A stretch of 64,000 bases of DNA from Chloroflexota bacterium (GCA_028287745.1 JAQBPB010000112.1:82169-146168), one strand, 5' to 3'. Positions 48,866 to 59,308 are shown, numbered from the stretch's first letter. Program-made: numbers and translations. Notes: generated by a model from the sequence alone, not told the origin.

Positions 48866-51283
48866 TCAGGCAGGCAGGGAAGGCGCTGCCAGCAGCAAAC
48901 TCCGCCGCCAATCCCGGTAGTGCTGCCCGACGTTCCCCATCTCTACCTGGAAGGCGGTAGGGTTGGCCGGGGTAAAGGTCAGGACGCGCCGTTCAAACAC
49001 CTGCACCAGGACATCCTGCTCGATGCCGCCCACGACCGACCGCGACCAGTAAGCTTCACTGAGCGGTAAGCCCATGGTCGAAACCCAGTCAAAGACTTTA
49101 TCGTTGGCGTAGGCACCGCTGGTATAGACCAGGCCGGTCCGGTTCATATAGTTCCAGAAAACATCCGGAATGTTATGCTGCAGGTTGTTGTCGTGGTAAG
49201 CATTCTTGATATTAAACGTGGAGGCGAAGTCAACGTTATTGCCAGTGGTACCATCCCGGTTGATTGTAGCGGTAACAAACTGCCCCACCCGGCTCGGTAC
49301 TTTATTCTCCTGGTTAATCGTTGAGACTTTCAGGAAGGAAGCATAGGTCGGATTGGGCAGGTTGGTGCCCTGGTCCCCGGCAATATTGATGCTGTTATTG
49401 GGAATGAATTGCCGGAAGTCCTTATCACCCAACTGGAGTAGACCGGTGATAAGTTCTTTTGCCAGCAAGCCGTTAGTGACGGCCCGCCCGGCGGTCTGCT
49501 CCATACGGGTCTTATCGAAGTATTGGACCGGGCGCGAATTGCCTTCGGTGTAAGGCTCCGTAAGCACACCGGAGATACTCGGTCCCCAGGTAAAGGAGCG
49601 GCTGGTTTCTCCATCGGCTACCGCTTTATCGGAGCGGTTCCATAAATCCTGGAACGGCTTTAGCCCGATGGCGACATTGCGCTGTTCGGCGGGCGGTACG
49701 TCCGAAACCATGAACGGGGCGCTGGTGCCGCTGGCGGTTGTCCCATCGCTATTGGTCAGGGTGGCCGCTAACTGGTAGCCCCAGCCAACCTTATCAATTT
49801 GCAAGTTAGAGAACTGCGCGGTCCCATTAACTGCCGCCACGGCCCTGGTGCCGCTCAATGTCCCGCCTACCGGGTTGGTGGCAAGCGAAAGTGTGATAGT
49901 CCCATTGTAATTCTTCAAGGGGTTGCCGCCCTGGTCAAGGGCAGTGACGACCGCCTGTGATTTAAACGGTTTGCCCGGTTCGGCCCGGCCCGGCTGCACA
50001 TCAAACCGGAGGTTAGTCGGCCTGGAAGCCGGTGCGGCGGGCGTATAGTTGGCCGAACTGTAATAGGTATTATAGGGCAGGTTGAGCCAGAAGGAACCGG
50101 CCACATGAACTTTACCGGAGGAGGTCGCGTCAATCGCTACGCCGGAAGTCGAGTAGTTGCTCTGCGGAATGACCGGCTCAAGCTGGCTGAAACTGCTGCC
50201 CTGGTTATCCGAGGTCGCGACATACGCGCCGAAGGGAGCGCTATCATTTCCGGTGATTACCCAGAGCTTGCCGTCGGCGCTCATACTAAGCGAGACACTT
50301 TTGGTATTAATGCCAGGAAAAACATTGGTGCTAAGGATTTGCCAGGGTTGGCCCGGTTTCTTAACCGCGAAAGCGAACGAACCACTGTAATTGGAATTTA
50401 CTTTCCATACGGCATACGCGGTCCCATCCGGGCCGCAAATGATGTCTTTGCCGTTCCGGCCGTCCATACCTCTTGGATCAAAATTGGAGTTTGTGCTATC
50501 CGAGGCCAGGGTAGTAACGCCGTTATCCCACTTGCCGTTTACACGGCTTTTGGAAATCAGGGTTCCGGCTATGCGTGAAATCAGGTGTACGTTGTCGTTA
50601 GCATCGACACACATCACCGGGGCCATATTGCTGCGGGTAGAGTCTTTTGCCAGGGCCTGGAAATTCGTAAAGCTGTTCCCGCCATCGCTGGACTCCATAA
50701 AACCGAGAGTAGCATCTCCGCTGGTCTTAATATAACCGGCCATGTAAAGTTTATTAGCCGCGTCCGAATAAGCCAGGCCCGGTTGGTCCAGGAGGCCACC
50801 GGCAATGCCGCTAACTTTGTTGCTCAGGTCAAAACCGGCCTCCAACGCACCACCGGTCCAACCGGCCGGGATTTTGCGGAGGTAGCCCACGAAGCTACCG
50901 CTTGTATAACGCCAGGCGACATAGGCTGTTCCATCCCCGGCTACTGCCAGGCTGGTCCACTGCGAAGTATTATCCTGCCCACTATCATTGATGTTAACCC
51001 GGTTGCCGGGGTTGTTGGATAGGCTTACAAAAACGCCCTTTCGGGATCCGACAATTAAAGCTTGTTTGTCGTTAGGTCGCACCCGCAAATTCAAATCGGC
51101 ATAAAGTTCCGCCGGGGGCTGGTTGCCTCCGACCAGAACCGGCGGGCTCCAGGTTGCAGCGTTAACCGTAGTTGCCGGGATAAGGCTCAGGCATAAAGCT
51201 GCCACAAAGCTAAATATTGTCAGAAGGCTGGGGATCATTATACCTCGCCTTTTTGACGCGGAAATGTTATTTCTCTCGATCAA
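48866..51283 (-). CDS. Large secreted beta-propeller protein, Chloroflexota-type C-terminal domain
   Basis: This 805-residue protein has a signal peptide (about 1-42, with a KRR n-region). A propeller-like region with Asp-box patterns such as SSDGGNSF runs from about 45 to 415, then an Ig-like domain (about 425-530). The C-terminal domain (about 540-805) contains GLPLSEAYWSRSVVGG, LVQVFERRVLTFTPANP and EMGNVGQHYRDWR. I know this last domain as common in Chloroflexota secreted proteins, without a known function. The start is TTG with GGAGGT eight bases upstream; an ATG at 51238 is possible. It is a paralogue of the upstream gene. No cell-wall sorting signal is visible. Confidence 0.8.
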   Translation of the reverse strand: MIERNNISASKRRGIMIPSLLTIFSFVAALCLSLIPATTVNAATWSPPVLVGGNQPPAELYADLNLRVRPNDKQALIVGSRKGVFVSLSNNPGNRVNINDSGQDNTSQWTSLAVAGDGTAYVAWRYTSGSFVGYLRKIPAGWTGGALEAGFDLSNKVSGIAGGLLDQPGLAYSDAANKLYMAGYIKTSGDATLGFMESSDGGNSFTNFQALAKDSTRSNMAPVMCVDANDNVHLISRIAGTLISKSRVNGKWDNGVTTLASDSTNSNFDPRGMDGRNGKDIICGPDGTAYAVWKVNSNYSGSFAFAVKKPGQPWQILSTNVFPGINTKSVSLSMSADGKLWVITGNDSAPFGAYVATSDNQGSSFSQLEPVIPQSNYSTSGVAIDATSSGKVHVAGSFWLNLPYNTYYSSANYTPAAPASRPTNLRFDVQPGRAEPGKPFKSQAVVTALDQGGNPLKNYNGTITLSLATNPVGGTLSGTRAVAAVNGTAQFSNLQIDKVGWGYQLAATLTNSDGTTASGTSAPFMVSDVPPAEQRNVAIGLKPFQDLWNRSDKAVADGETSRSFTWGPSISGVLTEPYTEGNSRPVQYFDKTRMEQTAGRAVTNGLLAKELITGLLQLGDKDFRQFIPNNSINIAGDQGTNLPNPTYASFLKVSTINQENKVPSRVGQFVTATINRDGTTGNNVDFASTFNIKNAYHDNNLQHNIPDVFWNYMNRTGLVYTSGAYANDKVFDWVSTMGLPLSEAYWSRSVVGGIEQDVLVQVFERRVLTFTPANPTAFQVEMGNVGQHYRDWRRSLLLAAPSLPA

Positions 51284-51320
51284 GAGTAGCTACCTCCAAA
51301 TTCCATAACCATAGTTATGA

Positions 51321-51358
51321 AAAGACACCACAGGTTTGTTACTTGTGGTGTCTTTAAT
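51321..51358. terminator. Hairpin terminator between the two paralogues
   Basis: AAAGACACCACA pairs with TGTGGTGTCTTT around a short loop; T-rich bases follow. It ends the transcript of the gene at 51376-54177 on the minus strand, at least in part. Confidence 0.7.
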
Positions 51359-51375
51359 TTAAAGCTTAGTAAAAT

Positions 51376-54177
51376 TTAGCGAGCGACAGTAGCGACTGCT
51401 GGAGTACTTTCAACAGCCTTGCTCCATTCGCGGTAGTGCTGCCCGACGTTCCCCATCTCAACCTGGAAAGCCTGGTTGTTGGCAGGAGTGAAGGTCAGAA
51501 CTCGCCGCTCAAAGACCTGTACCAGCACGTCTTGTTCCACACCGGCTACTACCGAACGAGTCCAGTAGGCTTCGCTCAGCGGCAGACCCATCGTTGGAAC
51601 CCAATCCATCAGCAGTCCCTGGGAATAAGCTCCATTCACGTAGACCGGGCCGGTCTGGTGCATGAAATCCCAGAAGACATTGGGAATGTTGTGCTGCAAG
51701 GTCGGGTCAAAGTAGGTATTCTTGACGTTGTACTTGGTACCAAGCGCCGCATCGGCTCCCACTACCCCGTCTTTATTTATGGTGGCGCTGACGACATTGC
51801 TGTTCGCTTTTGCCTGGTTTTCCTTGTCAATCGTGGAAACTCCACGGAAGGAAGCGTAAGTCGGGTTTTGCGCAGCATCCTGGTCGCCGGCAATCTTGAT
51901 TTTGTCGTTGGCGGGATACTGTCGGAAAGTGTTATCGCCAAGCTGCATTAAGCCGGTGATAAGCTCTTTCGTCAGCAGACCGTTAGTGACCGGGCGGCCT
52001 TTGGTTTGTTCCATCCTGGTCTTGTCGAAATATTGCACCTGGCGGGTGCCACCTTCGGCGTAAGGTTCGGTAAGCAGACCGGTGATGCTCGGTCCCCAGA
52101 GCCAGGAACGGCTGGTTTGCCCATCCGTGATGGCCTTGTCGGCCCGTTCCCAGAGTTGCTGGAATTGGGTCAGGCCAATCGGCGCATTGCGTTGGTCCTT
52201 GCCCCGGTCAATTGGGGGTGCGACCGGTGCGGTGCTGCCGGAAATATCGAAGCCGTTGCTGGTAGCCGCGCCATTGGTAATGGCCGGGCTGCCGCTGGCC
52301 GCGTTGGCGGAGAAGGTGTAACCATTACCGCCTTTATCCAGTTGGACCGCAGTAAACTTGGCTACGCCATCGGCAGCAGTTACGGTATTGTTGCTGACCG
52401 CTGCCCCGCTGGGGTTGGTAGCCAGGCTTAACTGAATCTGGCCGTTATAGTTCTTGACCAGATTGCCGTTTTGGTCCAGCACGTTCACAACCGGCTGCTG
52501 GCCGAGCGGTTTACCGGCTTCACCGTTACCCGGTTGGGTTGCGAATTGAAGCGTGGTAGGGGCAAGGGTCTTGGCGGAAGCTTCGCTGGAGTAAGCGGTA
52601 TAGCCGCTTTGGTTCCTGGCGCGAATCCGGTAGTAATAAGTCGTATTCAGGCTCATGCTGCCGTCGGTGTAGGCAGTAGTATTGGCCCCGGAGGTACCTA
52701 CTTCAGCCCAACCGCCGGAAGCGGTGCGGCGCTCAATCCGGAAGTCCAGTTCTCCGCTGGATTTGTCTTTCCAGGTCAGGTTGATCTTGCTGGAACTTAC
52801 CGCAGTGGCCGAGACACTGGAAGGCGGCAGGAAAGTATTGCCATCGGAAGGCGGTGCCGGTTCCGGAGCCGGGCTCGGGTTGCTCGGGTCAGTGCCCGGG
52901 TCGCCCGGAGCGGGCGGCGGCGGCGGCTGGGACGGCGGCAAGCTGCCCGCTCCGGTGTAATCCGCGTAGCTGTAGAAAGTCTGCTCCGGCAGGTTCAAGT
53001 TAAAGCTGGTTGCCACGTGAATCTTTGAACCCACGCCGGAAGCGTCAATTGCCACAGCTTCGTTAGAGTAGGTGTGCTTCGGGGAGACCGGGGCCGGGCT
53101 GCTGAAAGTAGCGCCTTTATCGGTAGAGGTTACTACCCAGGTGCCGACGTAGCCTGAAGTGCCGCTGTTGTTACCGGCTACTACCCAGAGAGTGCCATCC
53201 GGGCTGATGCTGGCTTTTACCGATTTGGTTTCAGTGTTAGGCATCAGGTTGGTAGTAACAGTTTTCCAGGCCTGTCCGGGTAAGCGGCTGCTAACGCCAA
53301 TGCCAGAGTTATACTTCCAGACGGCGTAAACGGTGCCGTCCGGCGCGCAAACAATCGATTTCATGCTGCGGCCGTCCGCGCCACGGGCGTCGTACCCGGT
53401 GTTGCCGTTTATCAGGATAGTAGGATTGGCATCCCACGCGCCGTTAATCCGGCTGGTCGAAATCAAATTGCCGGCCAACCGGGAAAGTACGTGGATATTA
53501 TCGTTGGCGTCCACACAAATTTCAGGGGCCATGTTGCTGTTGGAAGAATCTTTAGCCAGCACTTTGAAGTTGCTAAAAGTATTTCCTTTATCGCTTGATT
53601 CAACAATACCAAGCGAAGCGCCGTTAGGGGTTTTGAAGTAACCGGCTACATAAAGCTTGTTAGCTTTGCGGGAGAACTCAATGCCCGGCTGGTCCATATC
53701 AACGCCGCTGGCCTGGCTAACCCGGCTACCGAGGTCAAACCCGGAAGGAAGGCTTCCGCCGTTCCAACCGGCCGGTATAATGCGCATATAACCCTTGTAG
53801 CTGTTGCCAACCCAACGCCAGGCTACAAAGCCGGTGCCATCATTAGCAAAAGCCAGGCTCGGCCACTGGGTAGCATTCGGGCTACCGCTGTCGTTGATGT
53901 CATACATCGTACCGGTATTGCTGCTGTTCGAAATTAAGACTTTAATTTTGGCCCCGGAAATGAAAGCGAGGCCGTCCGTCGGGCGGACCTTTACGTTCAT
54001 ATCCTTGAAAAGTTGGGCTCCCCCACCAATCGGCGTCGGGCTGGTAAAGCTGCCAGCTCCGGCAGTCTGGGACGGAAAGAAATTTAGGACCAGGGCGGCC
54101 ATAAAACAAACCGACGTTAGAATTCCCAACCAGGCCATTCGAGCTAGGCCCGGTTTCGCTCGGGTTATTTTTACCAT
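51376..54177 (-). CDS. Large secreted beta-propeller protein with FN3 domain, paralogue
   Basis: This 933-residue protein shares the plan of its neighbour: a signal peptide (about 1-41), an Asp-box propeller with ESSDKGNTFSNF (to about 415), an Ig-like domain (about 550-650) and the same C-terminal domain (about 665-933). It differs by an inserted Pro/Gly-rich linker (about 418-450) and a fibronectin type III domain (about 452-545, with LTWKDKSSGE and YYYRIRARNQSGY). Such parts suggest binding to carbohydrate or other cells outside. The start is ATG. The tandem pair arose by duplication, with gain or loss of the FN3 unit. Confidence 0.82.
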   Translation of the reverse strand: MVKITRAKPGLARMAWLGILTSVCFMAALVLNFFPSQTAGAGSFTSPTPIGGGAQLFKDMNVKVRPTDGLAFISGAKIKVLISNSSNTGTMYDINDSGSPNATQWPSLAFANDGTGFVAWRWVGNSYKGYMRIIPAGWNGGSLPSGFDLGSRVSQASGVDMDQPGIEFSRKANKLYVAGYFKTPNGASLGIVESSDKGNTFSNFKVLAKDSSNSNMAPEICVDANDNIHVLSRLAGNLISTSRINGAWDANPTILINGNTGYDARGADGRSMKSIVCAPDGTVYAVWKYNSGIGVSSRLPGQAWKTVTTNLMPNTETKSVKASISPDGTLWVVAGNNSGTSGYVGTWVVTSTDKGATFSSPAPVSPKHTYSNEAVAIDASGVGSKIHVATSFNLNLPEQTFYSYADYTGAGSLPPSQPPPPPAPGDPGTDPSNPSPAPEPAPPSDGNTFLPPSSVSATAVSSSKINLTWKDKSSGELDFRIERRTASGGWAEVGTSGANTTAYTDGSMSLNTTYYYRIRARNQSGYTAYSSEASAKTLAPTTLQFATQPGNGEAGKPLGQQPVVNVLDQNGNLVKNYNGQIQLSLATNPSGAAVSNNTVTAADGVAKFTAVQLDKGGNGYTFSANAASGSPAITNGAATSNGFDISGSTAPVAPPIDRGKDQRNAPIGLTQFQQLWERADKAITDGQTSRSWLWGPSITGLLTEPYAEGGTRQVQYFDKTRMEQTKGRPVTNGLLTKELITGLMQLGDNTFRQYPANDKIKIAGDQDAAQNPTYASFRGVSTIDKENQAKANSNVVSATINKDGVVGADAALGTKYNVKNTYFDPTLQHNIPNVFWDFMHQTGPVYVNGAYSQGLLMDWVPTMGLPLSEAYWTRSVVAGVEQDVLVQVFERRVLTFTPANNQAFQVEMGNVGQHYREWSKAVESTPAVATVAR

Positions 54178-54399
54178 TTAAATTAGAAAACCTCCATTGT
54201 TAAAGGCCAAACCAGACCAACAATTGAAAGCTGATTTGCCCTTTAGTTGCTAAAAGAACCTTTACTACGCCTCTTTCTCCTGAATTCCAGCAGGCAGCAT
54301 AACCCCGGGAATTTGACCGGCGTTAGTGCAAAACTGCTACAGGTAAAGACCTGCTTGCGCATACCGGACATCTAAAAGAGTTAATAATTAGCGGTTCTT

Positions 54400-57300
54400 T
54401 CAGTTTAATACTGGGTCAGCGGCATCTTGAACGAGAGCAGTGGCCCGCTTTAACTTAGAGCCGTGTACTTTGAAGTCCGTGACTTCATCAACACGGAGTG
54501 ACATTATTTTCGAGACACTATCGGACCCCATTGAAACACCATAAATGGTGCGGGCGGCCTCAATTGTGCCCCGGTTATGAGTTATTACAATAAACTGCGT
54601 CTTGTGGGCCAGGGTTCGTAAGGTTTCACAGAACCGGCCTACATTCGACTCATCCAGGGCGGCATCTACTTCATCCAGCACGCAAAAAGGCGATGGATTT
54701 ACTTCGAGCAGTGCAAAAAGTAATGCGACAGCGGTTAATGCTCGTTCACCACCACTGAACAGGGCCAGGCTTTGGGGCTTTTTACCGGGCGGTTGCGCCA
54801 GGATTTCAATGCCGGTCTGGGCCAGGTTATCCGGTTGTGTTAGCACCAACCTGGCAGAGCCCCCGTTGAACAAAAGCGCGAAAAACCGTTTGAATTCTTC
54901 GGCTACCTTATCGAAGGTTACAGAAAATTGCGCCTGGGTAATTTCATCAAGCTCTTTAATTAACGAGCGAAGGGTCTGACCGGTTTCACTTAAATCCAAT
55001 AACTGGCTGGACAAAAATTCGTAACGCTGTTTTGTCTCCCGGTATTCCTGGACAGCCAGCGGGTTAACCGCCCCAATCCGGCGCAGCCGGTTGCGTAATT
55101 GTTCGATACGTTCGGCCAGTTGTGCGGCTTCGCGTTCGGTCAGTTCGAGTAACTCTTCCCATTTGGCCGGGTCAACCGAGGCGGGCGGCGTCATAGTATT
55201 TTCGCTTACGGTGCCGTCCAATTCCAGAGCTGGCGCGAGATCATCGGCGGCCCGGACCTTTAAGGTTTCTATATCGCCTTTAATGCGCTGCACTTCCAGG
55301 CTGGCCCGCCCGTGCGCCGTTTCCAGGTTCAAAAGAGCGCTGCTCAATTTGCTCCACTGCTGCTCGTGCCCGGCCTGTTCCTGGTCAAGCTTCTTGAGTT
55401 TAGCCTCTAACGGGTTAATTTCAACCCGCAGCGCTTCTAATTGGCCGCCAACCCCGGCCATTTCGGCCTGGGCCTGGTCCAATACCTGCCCCAGTTGCTT
55501 GCAGCGGGTTTCAAGTTGCGCAAGCTGCTGCTGGCGACCGGCAATCTGGTCTTTCAACCGGCCATTTTCGGCCTGGACAAACCGTAAATTCTCGGCGCTG
55601 CTTTTCAGGCGCTGCCCGGCGAGGGCGGCGGCGGTCCGCATGGCGGCCAGTTTCTCGCGCTCGTCGTTTGTAGCGGCGGCGGCCAGCCGTACCGCTCTTT
55701 CCAGTTCGGTTACCTGGCTACCGGCCTGGGTATGGGCCTGTTTAGCCTCTTCGGTTTCGGCGGCCAGCTGGCTTTCCTTTTCGTCCAGCCCGGCTAACTC
55801 CTGCACTACGCCCTGCTGGCTTTCCTCCCGGACCTTAATTTCGTGGGAGAAGCGGTCAACCTGGGTTTTAGCTGCGTTTATCTTTTCGCGCTGCTGCTGC
55901 TGGCGGCGGCTCAACTGCTGGATTTCTTTTTCCAGTTCGGCGGCCTGGCGCTGCAACTGGGCGGCCTGGGCCTGGTCCTTTGTAAACTCCGCCTGGACCT
56001 GGCCGCGCTGTTTTTCAAGCTGGGCTATTTCGACAGGAAGTTCGCGCAAGACCCGCTCGCGCATCAAAACGCTGCCTTCGGTCCGGTCCTTATCCTTGCC
56101 GCTGGCCCCGCCGGTAACGGCCCCGCTGCTGCGCAAGATTTCCCCGCCCAGGGTTACGGCGGTCCAGGCGCCGTTTAACTCGCGCAGGGCGGCCCGGCCC
56201 ACCTGGACATCTTCTACTATAATAACCCGACCAAGCAACTGTTCATAGACCGGCTGAAAACGGGCCTCAAAGTCTATGAGTTCGCTGGCGATACCGCGTA
56301 CTCCCTGGATTTGCAGGGCTTTGCGGTTAAGACTGGTGTTCTGGTTACTGCGCAGGTTATCCAGCGGTAAGAAAGTAGCCCGCCCCGCCCCGGCCTTTTT
56401 CAAATGGCTGATAGCGGCTTCGGCGTCCTCGAAACTTTCGACCACTACATCTTGCAAATGCCCACCCAGGGCTACTTCAATGGCTACTTCCAGTTCGACC
56501 GGGGCCTGTAACAGGTTAGCCACCAGGCCCAGGACGCCGTTCAGAACCGGTTTCGGGCCGGTGGCGGCTTGCATAACGCTCTTGACGCCGCCATATAGCC
56601 CACTGAAACTCGTCTGCAAGCGGTTGAGCAGTTCCAGCCGGGACCGGGCCGAATCCACTTTGGACCTGGTGTCCTGCAGGCTGCGTTCGCCCTTGCGGAT
56701 TGCTTCGGTTGTCTGGCTGCTTTCCTGGGCCAGGGCCTTTCGCCGGGTTTCAAGCTGGAGGGCCTGTTCATCCAGGGCGGCCGCGATGCCTCGTTCGCGA
56801 GCAATTTCAGCTTCGCTTTCTTCCTGGCGGGTCTTTAAGTTGGCCCGGTTCTGGTTAAACTGGTCCATTTGCCGGGCCAGGGCAGTGCGCCGCTCGACCA
56901 ACTGGGCCTTGCGCTGCTTGATGGATTCCAGGCGGTTAGCCAGGCGCATTACCAACTGGCGCTGGCGTTCCAGGGCTTCTTCAGCTTCCCGCGCTTTAGC
57001 GCTATGGGCTTTGACCACCGCTTCCTGGGCGGCCAGCAATGCCCCTTCGTCACCCTGTCCGGCCAGGGTAGCGGCGTGTTCTTGCTGCAATTCCAGCAAC
57101 CGGGCGGCATTACTTTCGAGTGTAACCTGTAAACCGGCCAGTTCTTGTTCCTGGGTTTCGCGCTGGCGGCCCGCCCCATTGAGGCGCTCCTGCTCTACGG
57201 CGACCTGCTGCTGTAACTGTTGGGCGCGGTTGTGCAAAACGCTGCTTTCGCGGTGCAATTCAGCCAGCCTGGCCCGCTGCTGGTTCTGGACCTCTCGCGC

Positions 57301-58104
57301 CGTCCCGATGCTTGCCTGGAGTTTCTCCAGGTTGGCTTTACCGGCTTCCAGCGCCTGGTTGGCCTGTTCTTCCTGGGCCAGCGCCCCGGCTAAGGCGGCC
57401 TGGTTCTTGTGCCAGCGGTCGCCGTAGAAGCGTTTGAGTAAAAGCTGCAATTCTTCCCGGATGGTGTAATATTCTTCGGCCTGGCGGGCATGGCGTTCCA
57501 GCCCTTTAAGGCGCGGCTCAACCTCGGAAATCATTGCCTGGATGTGCCGGGCATTATCTTCTTGCTTGGCGAGGCTGTTCTCAGCTTCGGCTTTCTTCAG
57601 GTTATACAGCCCGATACTGGCCGCGTCTTCAAACAGCCCGCGCCGTTCTTCCGGTTTCTGGCTGAGGGCGGCATCAACCATACCCTGGGTAATGACCGTG
57701 TAAGTCTGCGAAAGCGGCAGGGTAGCCTCGGTAATATCCTTCAGGCGCACCCGGCTTTTGTTGATGTAATACTCGTTTTCCCCGCTCCGGTAAGCTCGCC
57801 GGGTGATGGTGACTTCATTAAAATTCAAAGGAAGTTTGCCATCGGCATTATCGAAGGTAATGCTGGCTTCCGCAAAACCCATCGCCGGTTTAAGGCTGCT
57901 TCCGGCGAAGATAACATCTTCCGTCTTGCGGCCGCGCAGTACCGAATAGCGTTGTTCGCCCAGCACCCAGCGAATCGCGTCGGCTATATTACTTTTCCCG
58001 CTGCCGTTCGGGCCGACAATTGCCGTTACCCCGGAATCATAAAGAAATTCAGTTTTTTGGGCAAAAGTTTTAAAACCCTGAACATGGAGCCGTTTTAGGT
58101 ACAT
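54400..58104 (-). CDS. smc: Chromosome segregation protein SMC
   Basis: SMC forms the bacterial condensin with ScpA and ScpB. The 1234-residue protein has the N-terminal head with Walker A GPNGSGKSN (about 32-40), two long coiled coils (about 170-500 and 680-1000) and a hinge at about 520-670 with VALGGHLQDVVVES. The C-terminal head has the signature LFSGGERALTAVALLF and Walker B FCVLDEVDAALDE. It is slightly longer than the usual 1180-1190 residues. scpA and scpB are not in the window. Confidence 0.96.
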   Translation of the reverse strand: MYLKRLHVQGFKTFAQKTEFLYDSGVTAIVGPNGSGKSNIADAIRWVLGEQRYSVLRGRKTEDVIFAGSSLKPAMGFAEASITFDNADGKLPLNFNEVTITRRAYRSGENEYYINKSRVRLKDITEATLPLSQTYTVITQGMVDAALSQKPEERRGLFEDAASIGLYNLKKAEAENSLAKQEDNARHIQAMISEVEPRLKGLERHARQAEEYYTIREELQLLLKRFYGDRWHKNQAALAGALAQEEQANQALEAGKANLEKLQASIGTAREVQNQQRARLAELHRESSVLHNRAQQLQQQVAVEQERLNGAGRQRETQEQELAGLQVTLESNAARLLELQQEHAATLAGQGDEGALLAAQEAVVKAHSAKAREAEEALERQRQLVMRLANRLESIKQRKAQLVERRTALARQMDQFNQNRANLKTRQEESEAEIARERGIAAALDEQALQLETRRKALAQESSQTTEAIRKGERSLQDTRSKVDSARSRLELLNRLQTSFSGLYGGVKSVMQAATGPKPVLNGVLGLVANLLQAPVELEVAIEVALGGHLQDVVVESFEDAEAAISHLKKAGAGRATFLPLDNLRSNQNTSLNRKALQIQGVRGIASELIDFEARFQPVYEQLLGRVIIVEDVQVGRAALRELNGAWTAVTLGGEILRSSGAVTGGASGKDKDRTEGSVLMRERVLRELPVEIAQLEKQRGQVQAEFTKDQAQAAQLQRQAAELEKEIQQLSRRQQQQREKINAAKTQVDRFSHEIKVREESQQGVVQELAGLDEKESQLAAETEEAKQAHTQAGSQVTELERAVRLAAAATNDEREKLAAMRTAAALAGQRLKSSAENLRFVQAENGRLKDQIAGRQQQLAQLETRCKQLGQVLDQAQAEMAGVGGQLEALRVEINPLEAKLKKLDQEQAGHEQQWSKLSSALLNLETAHGRASLEVQRIKGDIETLKVRAADDLAPALELDGTVSENTMTPPASVDPAKWEELLELTEREAAQLAERIEQLRNRLRRIGAVNPLAVQEYRETKQRYEFLSSQLLDLSETGQTLRSLIKELDEITQAQFSVTFDKVAEEFKRFFALLFNGGSARLVLTQPDNLAQTGIEILAQPPGKKPQSLALFSGGERALTAVALLFALLEVNPSPFCVLDEVDAALDESNVGRFCETLRTLAHKTQFIVITHNRGTIEAARTIYGVSMGSDSVSKIMSLRVDEVTDFKVHGSKLKRATALVQDAADPVLN

Positions 58105-58559
58105 CTCCCACTTCCTTATTATGATTTAAGTTGGACGAATGAATAAAGTGTGGTCTGACGCAAGCAGAAAAATCGAGGTCGAAATATGGAAGCTCTTTAA
58201 CTTTCAATCATCACCATTATAGGAATTAGAATTACCGTGCTACTATTAATCTTACCATACAGGTGGGGATATTTGCAACCCACCCTATACCTGAAAAGGC
58301 CGGTCACTAAAACCTGGATAAAGTTCAACCCAACCAATTCGTCAAAACCACCTGTGGCGATTGACAAAATCTTGATTTTAATGCTACCATCGTTCAAGTA
58401 AAAGCTGTTTTCCGCCTACTAAATACGGTAAAAAAGCTTTTTTATACCTGGCTGGATTAGCCTCCAATTTGCCTGGCCCCTGAAGCACCGGCCAACCTTA
58501 ACCACGCGACCCGGACTCTATTTTTACCCTTAAGTTATAGTGGGGATATAAAAGTAATT
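58105..58559. other. AT-rich gap between smc and the Crp-type regulator
   Basis: These 455 bases hold no gene I trust. They should carry the divergent promoters of smc and the regulator; one candidate is listed at 58361-58390. No repeat or RNA gene is visible. Confidence 0.5.
58361..58390 (+). promoter_or_regulatory. Possible promoter of the Crp-type gene
   Basis: A perfect TTGACA (58361-58366) lies 18 bases before TACCAT (58385-58390). The leader would be about 160 bases. Confidence 0.4.
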
Positions 58560-59246
58560 ATGGCTTCTGATGAAACACTGCTGGCAGGAATACCTTTTTT
58601 CTCCCAAATGCAATCCGAAGAGCTGCATGAACTCTTTGGCCGCCTGAAACGCCGTACCTATCGCCCTGGTGAAACTATTTTCCATAAGGACGATGCCGGT
58701 ACCACTATGTACATTATTAATGAAGGCACTGTGAAAATTAGTGTCCCCAGCGAAGTCGGAACCGAAATGATTCTCTCTATTCTCAGTAACGGGGAGTTCT
58801 TCGGTGAGTTATCGTTGTTCGATGGCAAGCCGCGTTCGGCAACTGTAACCGCCGCCGGTCTGACCGAAGTCTTTGTGCTGCACCGCGAGGACTTTGTGGA
58901 TTTCGTCAGCAAGCACCCCACTGTATCGCTGGGAATTATCCGGGCGCTGGCCGGGCGTATCCGCCGGACCGATAACCTGGTCGAGGACGTGGTTTTCCTG
59001 GACATCCCGGCCCGCCTTGCCAAGAAGCTGCTTGAACTCAGCAATACCCACGGCAAGACATTGCCTTCCGGCGCCCTGGAAATTGATTTGCGCCTGACCC
59101 AGCAAGATATTGCTAACATGCTTGGCACAACTCGCGAGAGTGTCAACCGCCAGTTGGTCGCTTTCCAGGAACGCGGCTTCATCAGCATTGACCGCCAGCG
59201 GATTACCATCCTTAAAGGCAGCGAACTGGAAAAACGGATTTACTAA
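58560..59246 (+). CDS. Crp/Fnr-family transcription regulator
   Basis: This 228-residue regulator has a cyclic-nucleotide-binding-type domain (about 10-125, with GEFFGELSLFDGKPRSATV matching the phosphate-binding cassette) and a C-terminal winged helix (about 150-220). The recognition helix lies in LTQQDIANMLGTTRESVNRQ. The cassette GE.SLFDGKPRSA is close to that of Crp, so cAMP or a similar ligand is possible. The N-terminal cysteines of Fnr are absent, so it is not an oxygen sensor of that type. A GGGGAT lies about 17 bases before the ATG. A perfect terminator follows. Confidence 0.92.
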   Translation: MASDETLLAGIPFFSQMQSEELHELFGRLKRRTYRPGETIFHKDDAGTTMYIINEGTVKISVPSEVGTEMILSILSNGEFFGELSLFDGKPRSATVTAAGLTEVFVLHREDFVDFVSKHPTVSLGIIRALAGRIRRTDNLVEDVVFLDIPARLAKKLLELSNTHGKTLPSGALEIDLRLTQQDIANMLGTTRESVNRQLVAFQERGFISIDRQRITILKGSELEKRIY

Positions 59247-59265
59247 AGTCTGCCCGTGCGAAACT

Positions 59266-59298
59266 AAAATACTCCGGCCCCTGGGCCGGAGTATTTTT
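59266..59298. terminator. Bidirectional terminator
   Basis: AAATACTCCGGCC pairs with GGCCGGAGTATTT around a short loop, with T after it on both strands. It separates the Crp-type gene from the convergent DUF192 gene. Confidence 0.9.
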
Positions 59299-59308
59299 AA
59301 CTCTATTT

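Noticed and set aside
56276..57427. 383-codon open frame opposite smc
   Set aside because: The translation is a Ser/Arg/Ala-rich shadow of the coiled-coil codons and has no domain pattern.
58560..59246. Fnr-type oxygen sensor
   Set aside because: The N-terminal cysteine cluster is absent, so only Crp/Fnr family membership can be claimed.
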